Positions 33,226 through 39,135 of a stretch of DNA of 43,064 nt are shown in pieces. How positions within the stretch are numbered: the stretch's first letter is position 1; each line of letters opens with the position of its first letter. The DNA is from a virus. Under the pieces are notes generated by a model. The model saw nothing but the letters and a program-made list of their open reading frames with translations. It made no database searches and was not told the origin of the DNA. The stretch is taken from IMG/VR virus record IMGVR_UViG_3300044627_004107, positions 1-43,064 of that record, one strand, 5' to 3'. The translations under genes and the position numbers were made by a program.

Positions 33226-33476
33226 GTCCTCGTAAGTTTCGCGGTAGGCTTCTCGGGGGTCTGCTCTTCGGTCTCCAGCCCCTCCTCCGGAACCCACTTC
33301 GCCGCCAGATAGTTGGTCTTGCCCTTGATCTTCTTGGAGAAGTCGTTCAGCCACTCCGCTTCCTTCTCCGCCTCCGTCCGCGTCTTGTAGGTTGCCACCG
33401 TGGCTTGCTTCACCACCAGCCAGCCCACCTGTGTCTTGCCGTCCATCACCTTGATTGCCCATTGTTTTTTCTCCAT
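33102..33476 (-). CDS. Hypothetical protein (viral small alpha/beta)
   Basis: The protein has 124 residues. It begins MEKKQWAIKVMDGKTQVGWL with a helix YKTRTEAEKEAEWLNDF, suggesting a small alpha/beta domain; the last about 45 residues are low complexity and overlap the zinc-ribbon gene in another frame. The gene follows the tRNA-Asn/Gly pair. The start has weak upstream signals. Function unknown. Confidence 0.5.
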   Translation of the reverse strand: MEKKQWAIKVMDGKTQVGWLVVKQATVATYKTRTEAEKEAEWLNDFSKKIKGKTNYLAAKWVPEEGLETEEQTPEKPTAKLTRTWSVPERRTETRLNSDAPVSSVGTRSTLEELIGSMGTGGTD

Positions 33477-33488
33477 AGTTTGTACCAA

Positions 33489-33560
33489 CCGGTCTGACAG
33501 GATTTGAACCTGTAACCACCGTCTTAACAGGACGACGCACTACCGTTGTGCTACAGACAA
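33489..33560 (-). tRNA. tRNA-Asn(GUU)
   Basis: 72 nt. The anticodon loop CTGTTAA gives GUU, stem TCGTC/GACGG; T arm ACAGG-TTCAAAT-CCTGT; D stem GCAC/GTGC; discriminator G, as expected for Asn. The acceptor helix (TTGTCTG/CAGACCG) has one T-C mismatch and a terminal wobble, so it may be slightly degraded. It immediately follows tRNA-Gly. Confidence 0.85.
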
Positions 33561-33565
33561 CCGAA

Positions 33566-33637
33566 AGCGGGCGAAGGGATTCGAACCCTCGACACCTTGC
33601 TTGGAAGGCAAGAACTCTACCGCTGAGTTACACCCGC
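33566..33637 (-). tRNA. tRNA-Gly(UCC)
   Basis: 72 nt, with a perfect-looking cloverleaf: acceptor GCGGGTG/CGCCCGC, anticodon stem TTGCC region with loop CTTCCAA giving UCC, and T arm AGGG-TTCGAAT-CCCT. No CCA encoded. It is followed 5 nt later by tRNA-Asn and driven by the promoter at 33656-33684. Confidence 0.92.
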
Positions 33638-33643
33638 ATGATT

Positions 33644-34264
33644 TTAACCAGCCCAATCATACACCTCTTCCCGTCGCTTGTCAAGGAACCCCACCCTGCC
33701 TCCCTGCTTCAGCACCCGAGCGAACACCTCGTCAAGAGGGATGGGAGCGAAGCCGGTGTGCTCCACGCAGACATTCAGGTACGACGGGTCGTTCTCCAGA
33801 CCACCGATATCGGCGACCCGTTGGATATGCTTCGCGTGCGTGTGCCCGTGGACATTACATCCGAACTTCTCCAGACATGATGCATGGATGGGCGCGTGCG
33901 AGAAGACGCACCCGTTCAGCACATGGAACGCACGGATGTCGCGGAAGTGCTTGGCGTAGTCCTTCAGGTCAAAGATGTCATGGTTCCCACGGATGAGGAT
34001 CTTGTCGCCGTTCAGCCGCGAGAGGATGTCAAGCGATCTCTTTGCGATTGCGACATCACCGAGATGGTACACCTTGTCGGTGGGCTTGACCACGGCGTTC
34101 CAGTTGGCGACCAGAGCCTCGTCATGATCCTCTATCCGGTCCCATGGACGGAGTTTCACCCCCTTGGAATTGAACTTGCAGATATTCGCATGTCCGAAGT
34201 GAGTGTCGGACACCACGAATACATCCTTGTTCGGAGGTGGCTTGGTTCCCTTGGGGGTGTTCAT
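33644..34264 (-). CDS. Calcineurin-like metallophosphoesterase
   Basis: This 206-residue phosphoesterase has all metal-binding motifs: VVSDTHFGH, VYHLGDVA, LIRGNHD, FSHAP and VHGHTH. Relatives cleave phosphodiesters or phosphomonoesters of nucleotides, cyclic nucleotides or cell-wall precursors. It starts at 34264 with a GAAAGATC leader; upstream is the structured non-coding region whose promoter (34330-34358) would place a tRNA-like hairpin in the 5' leader. Its 3' end contains the tRNA-Gly/Asn promoter. Confidence 0.85.
   Translation of the reverse strand: MNTPKGTKPPPNKDVFVVSDTHFGHANICKFNSKGVKLRPWDRIEDHDEALVANWNAVVKPTDKVYHLGDVAIAKRSLDILSRLNGDKILIRGNHDIFDLKDYAKHFRDIRAFHVLNGCVFSHAPIHASCLEKFGCNVHGHTHAKHIQRVADIGGLENDPSYLNVCVEHTGFAPIPLDEVFARVLKQGGRVGFLDKRREEVYDWAG
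33656..33684 (-). promoter_or_regulatory. Strong sigma70-like promoter for tRNA-Gly/tRNA-Asn
   Basis: TTGACA (33679-33684), 17-nt spacer, TATGAT (33656-33661). It is nested in the last codons of the metallophosphoesterase gene and ends about 18 nt before the tRNA-Gly 5' end. It shares 15 identical nt (CTTGACAAGCGACGG) with the promoter at 34330-34358. Confidence 0.75.
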
Positions 34265-34280
34265 GGCGAGATCTTTCTAA

Positions 34281-34306
34281 TGGAGTCGGGGGGAATCGAA
34301 CCCCCG
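34281..34306 (-). other. tRNA 3'-half-like element (T arm + acceptor 3' strand)
   Basis: Read on the minus strand: GGGGG-TTCGATT-CCCCC followed by CGACTCC-A, exactly the layout of a T arm, 7-nt acceptor 3' strand and discriminator. The 5' partner GGAGTCG is not found in the expected 45 nt upstream; that space holds a promoter instead. It may be a tRNA remnant or a mimic inside the leader of the downstream phosphoesterase. Confidence 0.5.
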
Positions 34307-34329
34307 TGATGTCATGTTTACTGTGGTGC

Positions 34330-34358
34330 ATTCTACGCTAATATCCGTCGCTTGTCAA
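34330..34358 (-). promoter_or_regulatory. Strong sigma70-like promoter
   Basis: TTGACA (34353-34358), 17-nt spacer, TAGAAT (34330-34335). It would transcribe the tRNA-like hairpin and the metallophosphoesterase. A perfect hairpin (34359-34388) abuts the -35 element. Confidence 0.7.
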
Positions 34359-34627
34359 GACCCGCCGCCGACGGCAACTGAGCGGGTCATGTTGGAGTCT
34401 TTGGTTCTCGGACCTTGGTGGGCGTTCCGTTCCGCAAGGTCCAATCCTCTGTTTTCTCCTTCTACCCTAGAGGAGTCAGGTAGTCGGAGGTCAGGCTGCG
34501 AGAGCGAGACGGTAGGGCTGCTTGTTGGCAGTTCTAATTTCCATGTCTTGTTGCGGGGCGAACATGGTTCCCCGTAGCGCATCACTCATCAATTCACATG
34601 CATTCGATACCTTTACGACCCCTTGGT

Positions 34628-34993
34628 TCACTTGAGACGGAGCAGGTACTTCGTCTTATTCAACGCTCCGACCATCTCATCCCGCAGGTTGAGGAGATCG
34701 GTATCCTCCGGCTTCAACATCGCCGGAACATCTTTTGCCATATACTGAATGGTCTTGTCAATGAACTCCACGCATCCGGCGTTGTCCTTGTAGTTGCCGA
34801 AAGTCAGCGAGTATTGGTTCTTGGCGGCGGGAACCCCATAGCGACCGGAGAACACCTCCACGAACTCGTCAACGAGAGGGTCAAGGTCACCGTAGAGACC
34901 TCCGAGAGCCTGATGCTCGGCGTAGGACTTCGTCTGCCAGTGGAAGATGCGAAGTTGGGCTTGGAGTGTGAGTAGCGTGGTGATCAGTGTCAT
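34628..34993 (-). CDS. DUF5856-like (Dps/ferritin-like helical) protein
   Basis: The protein has 121 residues, all helical. LQAQLRIFHWQTKSYAEHQA followed by YGDLDPLVDEFVEVFSG resembles the small ferritin-like/Dps-like phage family DUF5856 (HWQT...H...LY...D...DEF.E), though full metal sites cannot be confirmed. The ATG at 34993 has a GGAGG 5 nt upstream and is preferred to the in-frame ATG at 35011. CTAAATA lies upstream (35011-35017), suggesting late expression. Confidence 0.6.
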   Translation of the reverse strand: MTLITTLLTLQAQLRIFHWQTKSYAEHQALGGLYGDLDPLVDEFVEVFSGRYGVPAAKNQYSLTFGNYKDNAGCVEFIDKTIQYMAKDVPAMLKPEDTDLLNLRDEMVGALNKTKYLLRLK

Positions 34994-35010
34994 GTGTGCC
35001 TCCGGATTCA

Positions 35011-35017
35011 TATTTAG
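35011..35017 (-). promoter_or_regulatory. Late promoter-like CTAAATA
   Basis: CTAAATA overlaps the TAA stop of the 80-residue gene and lies 17 nt upstream of the DUF5856-like gene start, with GGAGG in the predicted leader. Confidence 0.55.
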
Positions 35018-35256
35018 CCCTTGAGGGTGAACATGCCGGACCCATTGGACCAGCCGTCGGGCATCGGCTTGCTTTCCATCTTCTTTCGGGACTCATCAAA
35101 GACCCGTGCGTTGGCATCGTTCCACCCGCGCACATACTCTTCCTTGAACATGTCCTTATCATCCGACTGCATGATCTTTCCGTCCATGCACTTGCCCTGC
35201 ATGCGGTCTCCGTATCCTAGTTCGTATGCCCGTCCGGGCGTGTAGGGGTGACTCAT
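35014..35256 (-). CDS. Small hypothetical protein
   Basis: The protein has 80 residues, hydrophilic: HPYTPGRAYELGYGDRMQGK, EEYVRGWNDAN and MPDGWSNGSGMFTLKG. The YELGYxDxxQ...F..EYxxGWNDA pattern is common in tiny phage proteins of unknown function. It starts by ATGA overlap with the 48-residue gene upstream. Confidence 0.6.
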   Translation of the reverse strand: MSHPYTPGRAYELGYGDRMQGKCMDGKIMQSDDKDMFKEEYVRGWNDANARVFDESRKKMESKPMPDGWSNGSGMFTLKG

Positions 35257-35399
35257 GGTTTACTCGCTTTCTTCTTCGTCCTGACAGGCTTCCTCTTGGG
35301 TTTCTTGTGGAAGATGGCATCGTAGTTCTTGCCATATTGCTCAAGATTGACCCGCCGGTATGTATCTCCTTTACCGGCTCCGTGTTGTCCTTCGTTCAT
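35253..35399 (-). CDS. 48-aa small basic protein
   Basis: Short ORF found by reading the minus strand. The protein begins MNEGQHGAGKGDTYRRVNLE and continues with QYGKNYDAIFHKKPKRKPVR, then a Lys-rich tail. The GKGDxYR-x-VxxxxYxxNYDAIF pattern is one I know from very small conserved phage proteins. AGGAGCAAGGA precedes the ATG and the stop overlaps the next start (ATGA), both good support. Confidence 0.65.
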   Translation of the reverse strand: MNEGQHGAGKGDTYRRVNLEQYGKNYDAIFHKKPKRKPVRTKKKASKP

Positions 35400-35415
35400 T
35401 CCTTGCTCCTCTTGG

Positions 35416-36042
35416 TTATTGGTCGCCCGCGAGAGACAGGATGTATTTGTGGTATTTGCGGACGAATATCTTGGGGTTGTTCCTGACCATCTCGGTGTTC
35501 ATGTACAAGACCTTGACGGATTCGTGATTCATCCACTGAAGGTATGAGAACTGGGCCGACCTGACATACTTCTGTTTACCCTCCTCACACTTCTTGATGA
35601 TCCGCTCCTCCAACTTTTTCTTTACCGCATCAAACGAGAACTCAATCGCGTACATGATTTGGTTCTGGTAAAACAGCGAGCAGATGACACCGAGGTTCTC
35701 AGAAGAGTCCTTCTCCAATCTCTCTCTGGTGTAGTCAGAGAAGTTTCCGCTACCGTTGATCTTATCCTGCCTCTTTTTCTTCGGGTTTTCTGTGTACAGT
35801 TTGGGCTTGACTTCCTTGTTCCTCTCGCCGTCATGGCAGTCGTATCCATGCTTGCCGGGACAAGGAGAGTATCCGCACATCCTGACCGTGATCGCCTCCC
35901 GCATCTGCGAGGAGTTGGGATCGTTCAACTGCCGGACAAGCAACCACTCCGACATCGGGTCCATCTGGACCTGCTTGCCCAGAGCATAGTCAACGCACAT
36001 TCCCATGTACCGATCGTCCATCAGTTCGTCTTGAGGTAGCAT
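35416..36042 (-). CDS. Hypothetical protein downstream of DNA methyltransferase
   Basis: The protein has 208 residues. It contains a CGYSPCPGKHGYDCHD segment (several Cys/His, possible metal site), GSGNFSDYTRERLEKD and a helical C-terminus (AVKKKLEERIIKKCEEGK). It directly follows, and overlaps by 22 nt, a DNA methyltransferase gene, so a restriction-endonuclease-like or DNA-binding partner is conceivable. I cannot identify a PD-(D/E)xK site with confidence. The ATG at 36042 has AGGA upstream; another ATG at 36021 is possible. Confidence 0.5.
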   Translation of the reverse strand: MLPQDELMDDRYMGMCVDYALGKQVQMDPMSEWLLVRQLNDPNSSQMREAITVRMCGYSPCPGKHGYDCHDGERNKEVKPKLYTENPKKKRQDKINGSGNFSDYTRERLEKDSSENLGVICSLFYQNQIMYAIEFSFDAVKKKLEERIIKKCEEGKQKYVRSAQFSYLQWMNHESVKVLYMNTEMVRNNPKIFVRKYHKYILSLAGDQ

Positions 36043-37013
36043 AGTGTCCTGTCCACCGATTTTCGGCTGTTCTTGTTGACCTGTCGCGAAGAAGACACCA
36101 CATTGTACTGGCAGCACTCGCCGTATCCGAGAGAGGCATGAATCTGGTTGATGCTGTCCCACATGTCGTGGCTCTTGACCTTGGACACATTCCAACATGA
36201 CTTGCCCCAGTTGTCAAGTCTCATCACGCAACTTTTGATGACAGGTCCGAGAAACTTGTCCACCCAGTCCGAGTACGACGAGCATCCGTGGACCGACTGT
36301 GTGGTCTCGTCGGTGTAGACCTCAAGGTTGAAGTAGGGGGGACTTGTCAGCACGGTGTCCGCCACGGGGAAGTCATGATTCCCCATGTTCAGGGCATCGT
36401 CGCAGATCAGGGTGACATGGCTTCTTATGCCGAGGAAGTCAGCCAATCGGTTCAGGTTCTCATAAGTCGTGGTGTTCGGCTCAAAGGCGATATAGTGGCA
36501 CTGGTTCGCAACGGAGCCAAGCATCCTGCCGCCCCATCCTGCACACGGGTCCAGCACCACCTTGGAACCCCTTGTCACCATCTTTGCCATCTGTGGGCGG
36601 TACATCGTGGACTTCGGCAACCCTCCACAGAAGTACACGCCCCGTCTCAACTCCGAGAGGTAGGGAGTTGAGTGGGACTTCCTGTTCCATGTCAGCACCT
36701 TCTCCATGAACTTCGGGTCCGTCCAGAGGGACGAGAAGGAGTTACCCTTGCTGTCCGAGATGTCAAAGAAGTTCGGGAAGAAGTGCTCGCACAACTTCAT
36801 CCCCACCCGATTGGTTGAGTTTATGGTGACCTGATTGGGATTCCACTGGACGAGTTTCCGCCAATCATCCAGCAGTTCGCTGTCCGAATGACTGAAGCGG
36901 TAGTCCACCTCCGACAATTCCTTCGCAAGCGACGGGAGAAGGTCCGCGAACTTTTCGTCCGCGAGACTTCGTGTGGAGCCTCGTCTGTTCAGGAAGTTTG
37001 GTAGGACCATCAT
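36021..37013 (-). CDS. DNA methyltransferase (SPPY type)
   Basis: The protein has 330 residues. The SAM-binding motif VLDPCAGWGGRMLGS is near residue 160, and the catalytic TSPPYFNLE near residue 228, in motif I-then-IV order. The long N-terminus (NRVGMKLCEHFFPNFFDI) may recognise DNA. N4-cytosine or N6-adenine is the expected target. The ATG at 37013 has AAGGTGA upstream; another ATG follows directly. It ends by overlapping the 208-residue gene. Confidence 0.85.
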   Translation of the reverse strand: MMVLPNFLNRRGSTRSLADEKFADLLPSLAKELSEVDYRFSHSDSELLDDWRKLVQWNPNQVTINSTNRVGMKLCEHFFPNFFDISDSKGNSFSSLWTDPKFMEKVLTWNRKSHSTPYLSELRRGVYFCGGLPKSTMYRPQMAKMVTRGSKVVLDPCAGWGGRMLGSVANQCHYIAFEPNTTTYENLNRLADFLGIRSHVTLICDDALNMGNHDFPVADTVLTSPPYFNLEVYTDETTQSVHGCSSYSDWVDKFLGPVIKSCVMRLDNWGKSCWNVSKVKSHDMWDSINQIHASLGYGECCQYNVVSSSRQVNKNSRKSVDRTLCYLKTN

Positions 37014-37032
37014 CAACAATCACCTTCACAAG

Positions 37033-37113
37033 TACCGTAGACAGGACTCGAACCTGCACGCCTTTCGGCAGGGGTTTTTGAGACCCCCGTGTATGCCATT
37101 CCACCACTACGGC
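37033..37113 (-). tRNA. tRNA-Leu(CAA)
   Basis: 81-nt class II tRNA. Acceptor GCCGTAG/CTACGGT, anticodon stem GGGGT/ACCCC with loop CTCAAAA giving CAA, a long variable arm (TGCCGAAAGGCG-type hairpin) and discriminator A as for Leu. No encoded CCA. Confidence 0.93.
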
Positions 37114-37114
37114 T

Positions 37115-37666
37115 TCACATGATATAACCGAGTTGCTTCAGCCTTCCGATGGTTGCCTCGGCATTCTTATGAAGGATGCCGATGCCGCCCTTGGACTTCC
37201 ACTCGCTGATGTTCTGTGACATGTCATCAATCAGGATGTTCGGGGTTCCGTCCTTCTGGACCGCGTAGTTCTGCTTCTGTGCCCGCAGGAGAATGTGCGT
37301 GCGGGTTGGCAAGGGGTTCAGGTTCTTCTTGATCCACACCATCTTGTCTTCCTTTGAAGTCGGTTGCCATGTGCTGGTGTGGGCAGAGAGGATGTGGGGT
37401 CCGAACTGGCTGATGTACTTCCAGAGACGCTTGCCATCCTTCATCCACGGCAACTTCTGGAAGAGGTTCGGATGCTCGCGGTCAAACTTGGCCTTGTTGT
37501 TCTCCAAGTACCGGTCAAAAGACTTCTCGGTGCAACGAGTCATCTTGTCCATCTTGCAGATGCCACCGATGATGTCAACCAGCACCCCATCCATGTCGCA
37601 ATAGATGATGCCCTTGGGCGGGTTGCCGTGACTTGTCTCGGTCAGGTGTTGTACAAACGATCTCAT
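37115..37666 (-). CDS. HAD-fold 5'(3')-nucleotidase-like protein with capsid-targeting-like N-terminus
   Basis: The protein has 183 residues. The HAD motif I is YCDMDGVLVD (nucleophile and acid Asp), motif II is ILSAHTS, and ILIDDMSQNISEWKSKGG is the late acidic motif, resembling NT5C-type deoxynucleotidases. The first ten residues, MRSFVQHLTE followed by T, resemble a capsid-targeting/gp21 site and share DNA-level similarity with the gene at 40411-40872. The ATG is 5 nt from CTAAATA. Packaging into the head is inferred. It overlaps no neighbour and lies between tRNA-Leu and tRNA-Glu. Confidence 0.75.
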   Translation of the reverse strand: MRSFVQHLTETSHGNPPKGIIYCDMDGVLVDIIGGICKMDKMTRCTEKSFDRYLENNKAKFDREHPNLFQKLPWMKDGKRLWKYISQFGPHILSAHTSTWQPTSKEDKMVWIKKNLNPLPTRTHILLRAQKQNYAVQKDGTPNILIDDMSQNISEWKSKGGIGILHKNAEATIGRLKQLGYIM

Positions 37667-37671
37667 GCTCT

Positions 37672-37678
37672 TATTTAG
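37672..37678 (-). promoter_or_regulatory. Late promoter-like CTAAATA 5 nt before ATG
   Basis: CTAAATA sits directly after the tRNA-Glu 3' end and 5 nt (AGAGC) from the ATG at 37666. Confidence 0.55.
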
Positions 37679-37751
37679 TGATCCCAAGGGGATTTGAACC
37701 CCTGTTGTCTCCGTGAAAGGGAGGTGTCCTAGCCTGCTAGACGATGGGACC
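37679..37751 (-). tRNA. tRNA-Glu(UUC)
   Basis: 73 nt. Acceptor GGTCCCA/TGGGATC, anticodon loop CTTTCAC giving UUC, T arm AGGGG-TTCAAAT-CCCCT. One mismatch is present at the top of the anticodon stem. It lies 4 nt after the intron-containing tRNA-Lys. Confidence 0.92.
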
Positions 37752-37755
37752 GCAA

Positions 37756-38009
37756 TGCTCTCGGTGGGACTTGAACCCACGACTTACGGATTACCTACCA
37801 CTTCGGCTTTCGCCGCCCTTTCGGTTCGTGGTCTGGACTTTGCCTTCATCCGGTCTGGATGCTCCTCGTCAAGTCTCTACACCTTCCCTTACGGGCTTGG
37901 CTCGGCGTTGCCAGCGAAGGGTTCGCCGATTTTGGGGAGATTCGCTTGCACATTCCTGTGCAAGAGTTCCATTGAAAGTCCGCTACTCTACCAACTGAGT
38001 TACAAGAGC
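37756..38009 (-). tRNA. tRNA-Lys(UUU) interrupted by a group I intron
   Basis: The two exons are 38009-37975 and 37793-37756. Joined they form a complete 73-nt tRNA: acceptor GCTCTTG/CGAGAGC, D arm ACTC/GAGT, anticodon stem GCGGA/TCCGT with loop CTTTTAA giving UUU, T arm GTGGG-TTCAAGT-CCCAC, discriminator A. Without removal of the 181-nt insertion the anticodon loop cannot form. Confidence 0.9.
37794..37974 (-). ncRNA. Group I self-splicing intron in tRNA-Lys anticodon (181 nt, no ORF)
   Basis: The 5' exon ends in U (splice-site U-G pair with the guide GGAACTC, one C-C mismatch); the intron ends in G, as required. The core is recognisable: a P2 hairpin CTTGCAC/GTGCAAG, Q-like CGCCGAGCCAAGCCC, R-like GTAGAGACTTGACGAGGAGC, a P8 hairpin CATCC/GGATG, S-like AAGGCAAAGTCC (pairing with GACTT as P7), and GAAA-capped P9 hairpins. 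It resembles the compact introns of bacterial tRNA-Leu genes. The insertion site is between anticodon bases U35 and U36. No endonuclease ORF is present. Confidence 0.88.
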
Positions 38010-38012
38010 GAA

Positions 38013-38083
38013 AGCCCCTACTCAGAATCGAACTGAGTTCTCATGATTACAAATCAAGTGTAATACCGTTATACTATAGGGGC
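38013..38083 (-). tRNA. tRNA-Thr(UGU)
   Basis: 71 nt. Acceptor GCCCCTA/TAGGGGC, anticodon loop TTTGTAA giving UGU, T arm CTCAG-TTCGATT-CTGAG, discriminator T. One mismatch in the anticodon stem. It lies 3 nt before tRNA-Lys in transcription order. Confidence 0.9.
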
Positions 38084-38085
38084 AG

Positions 38086-38158
38086 CATCCCCGGCAGGAC
38101 TCGAACCTGCGACAGGCGGTTTAGAAAACCGCTACTCTATCCACTGAGTTACGGGGAT
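38086..38158 (-). tRNA. tRNA-Arg(UCU)
   Basis: 73 nt. Acceptor ATCCCCG/CGGGGAT, anticodon stem GCGGT/ACCGC with loop TTTCTAA giving UCU (AGA codons), T arm GCAGG-TTCGAGT-CCTGC, discriminator G. First of the Arg-Thr-Lys-Glu tRNA run, 8 nt after the stop of the gene upstream. Confidence 0.93.
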
Positions 38159-38166
38159 ATGGGAGG

Positions 38167-38508
38167 TCAGTCGCCTAGCAGGTCGTTCTCGTCGTTCCGC
38201 TGGTGTTCAATGTTCCATTCCTTCACCCTGTCCACACGGAAGGCACGCCAGTCGTTCTTCTCCACATCCCAGACATACAGGACATCCGGCGAGTGGCGGG
38301 GCTTGCCCGTCTTCGTGCCCGTCAGGGACACGGACTCCTCGCGGGAGGGGAGGAACTGCTCGTCCAGCGTGCAGAGCATGGTACGCTCCGTCCCGTCCGT
38401 CTTGGTGAAGATCACCTTGCAGATGGAGCAGTGGAGAGCCTTCAGGAGGAGGTTGCGGGTGGCTTCGGTCTCGGTGATGTTGAGGTGGCTGTTGATTCCA
38501 GTGTTCAT
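38167..38508 (-). CDS. DUF2693/SH3-like small protein
   Basis: The protein has 113 residues. The beta-rich core VIFTKTDGTERTMLCTLDE and VWDVEKNDWRAFRVDRVKEW fits the SH3-fold, DUF2693-like family of small phage proteins (F.K.DG..R.M..TL, then V.D..K..WR.FR...V). ATG at 38508 is preferred because the -10 of a strong promoter sits only 7 nt upstream. It is probably co-transcribed with the tRNAs that follow. Confidence 0.65.
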   Translation of the reverse strand: MNTGINSHLNITETEATRNLLLKALHCSICKVIFTKTDGTERTMLCTLDEQFLPSREESVSLTGTKTGKPRHSPDVLYVWDVEKNDWRAFRVDRVKEWNIEHQRNDENDLLGD

Positions 38509-38515
38509 ACCGGTA

Positions 38516-38544
38516 AGCATACCACACCATCGTCCTGTTGTCAA
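38516..38544 (-). promoter_or_regulatory. Strong sigma70-like promoter (leaderless gene and tRNA cluster)
   Basis: TTGACA (38539-38544), 17-nt spacer, TATGCT (38516-38521). The -10 ends 7 nt before the ATG at 38508. The promoter overlaps the end of the gene upstream, and no other promoter is seen before the tRNAs. Confidence 0.72.
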
Positions 38545-39098
38545 AGCCCCTTGAGATAATCTTCCAGATCTTCCGGATCCGGCATGTCCTCGTCCGAAGC
38601 GGAGTTATTGGACTGCTCCTGCTTGCCTGTCCAATAGGGAGACCGCCAGAGGTGCTTCTCCGCGTCGGGGTCGTCTCCGACTCCCTGCTCTTGCTCCTCC
38701 TGCTTATCGGACTCCAACTTATCAAGCATGCCCCCGAAGATGGAGTTCAGGACTTCCTTGATGTCCTGCTCAATCTCCTCCACGGGCTTCTTTGCTGGCT
38801 TGGGCTTGGGAGCCTTTGGAGGCACGGGCATGAAACCGGTGGCATAGGCCGTCAGTTCCTCCTTGCTCGGCGGAGGACCGCCACGGGTGCTTAGGACGAG
38901 GGTCTCAATGTCCTTGCGGACGCGGGAGAGTTCCTTGGTCGCGAGTTCTCGGACCGCCTCGCTCTCCAGACCCTTCTCAATGTTCTCCAAGTCCATGGCC
39001 ACCATGACCATGTAGTCCATCAACTGCTGGATCCGCCTCACAAGGTGGATGTTGTGGATCATGAACGAGCGGTTGAGTTGGGATCCGTGGTTACGCAT
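38541..39098 (-). CDS. Hypothetical helical and acidic protein
   Basis: The protein has 185 residues. The N-terminal half is helical (IHLVRRIQQLMDYMVMVAMD, RELATKELSRVRKDIE), followed by a Pro/Lys-rich linker (PPKAPKPKPAKKPVEE) and an acidic C-terminus (DEDMPDPEDLEDYLKGL). No family recognised. The ATG at 39098 is 6 nt below a sigma70-like -10 element, with no Shine-Dalgarno, so a leaderless early mRNA is predicted. Confidence 0.6.
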   Translation of the reverse strand: MRNHGSQLNRSFMIHNIHLVRRIQQLMDYMVMVAMDLENIEKGLESEAVRELATKELSRVRKDIETLVLSTRGGPPPSKEELTAYATGFMPVPPKAPKPKPAKKPVEEIEQDIKEVLNSIFGGMLDKLESDKQEEQEQGVGDDPDAEKHLWRSPYWTGKQEQSNNSASDEDMPDPEDLEDYLKGL

Positions 39099-39104
39099 TG
39101 CGAC

Positions 39105-39132
39105 ATCATACCATGGTGGCAGAGTAAGTCAA
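39105..39132 (-). promoter_or_regulatory. Sigma70-like promoter, leaderless gene
   Basis: TTGACT (39127-39132), 16-nt spacer, TATGAT (39105-39110). The -10 is 6 nt from the ATG at 39098. It follows the end of the kinase-like gene by 4 nt. Confidence 0.7.
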
Positions 39133-39135
39133 GTG

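Larger units (their letters stand above)
34265..34627 (-). ncRNA. Candidate structured non-coding RNA region
   Basis: This is the largest non-tRNA gap in the window (363 nt). No convincing gene is seen on either strand. It holds several perfect inverted repeats: CGGGG/CCCCG at 34554-34574, GGACCTTG/CAAGGTCC at 34410-34442, a nested GACCCGC/GCGGGTC hairpin at 34359-34388, and a tRNA T-arm-like hairpin at 34287-34306. A near-consensus sigma70 promoter lies at 34330-34358. It may be one RNA or two units. Strand is assumed to match flanking genes. I considered tmRNA but could find no matching acceptor 5' strand. Confidence 0.4.

Noticed and set aside
32695-33540. Longer 281-residue version of the zinc-ribbon protein starting near 33540
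   Set aside because: The extra N-terminus is Gly-rich, lies antiparallel in frame to a better gene, and runs into the tRNA-Asn sequence. A start at 33225 is preferred.
34281-34306. Phage attachment site (attP)
   Set aside because: tRNA-end identity is typical of attP, but no integrase or other lysogeny gene is seen and the T4-like core indicates a lytic phage.
34355-34585. Possible 76-residue protein in the structured intergenic region
   Set aside because: Its composition looks random, it has no ribosome site, and it spans several perfect inverted repeats. Treated as non-coding.
34265-34627. tmRNA (ssrA)
   Set aside because: The 3' part looks tRNA-like but no 5' acceptor strand complementary to CGACTCC and no tag-peptide frame could be placed; a covariance search would decide.
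37115-37780. Longer start for the HAD nucleotidase
   Set aside because: It would run through tRNA-Glu and past the CTAAATA element, whereas the start at 37666 gives the capsid-targeting-like peptide seen in other proteins.
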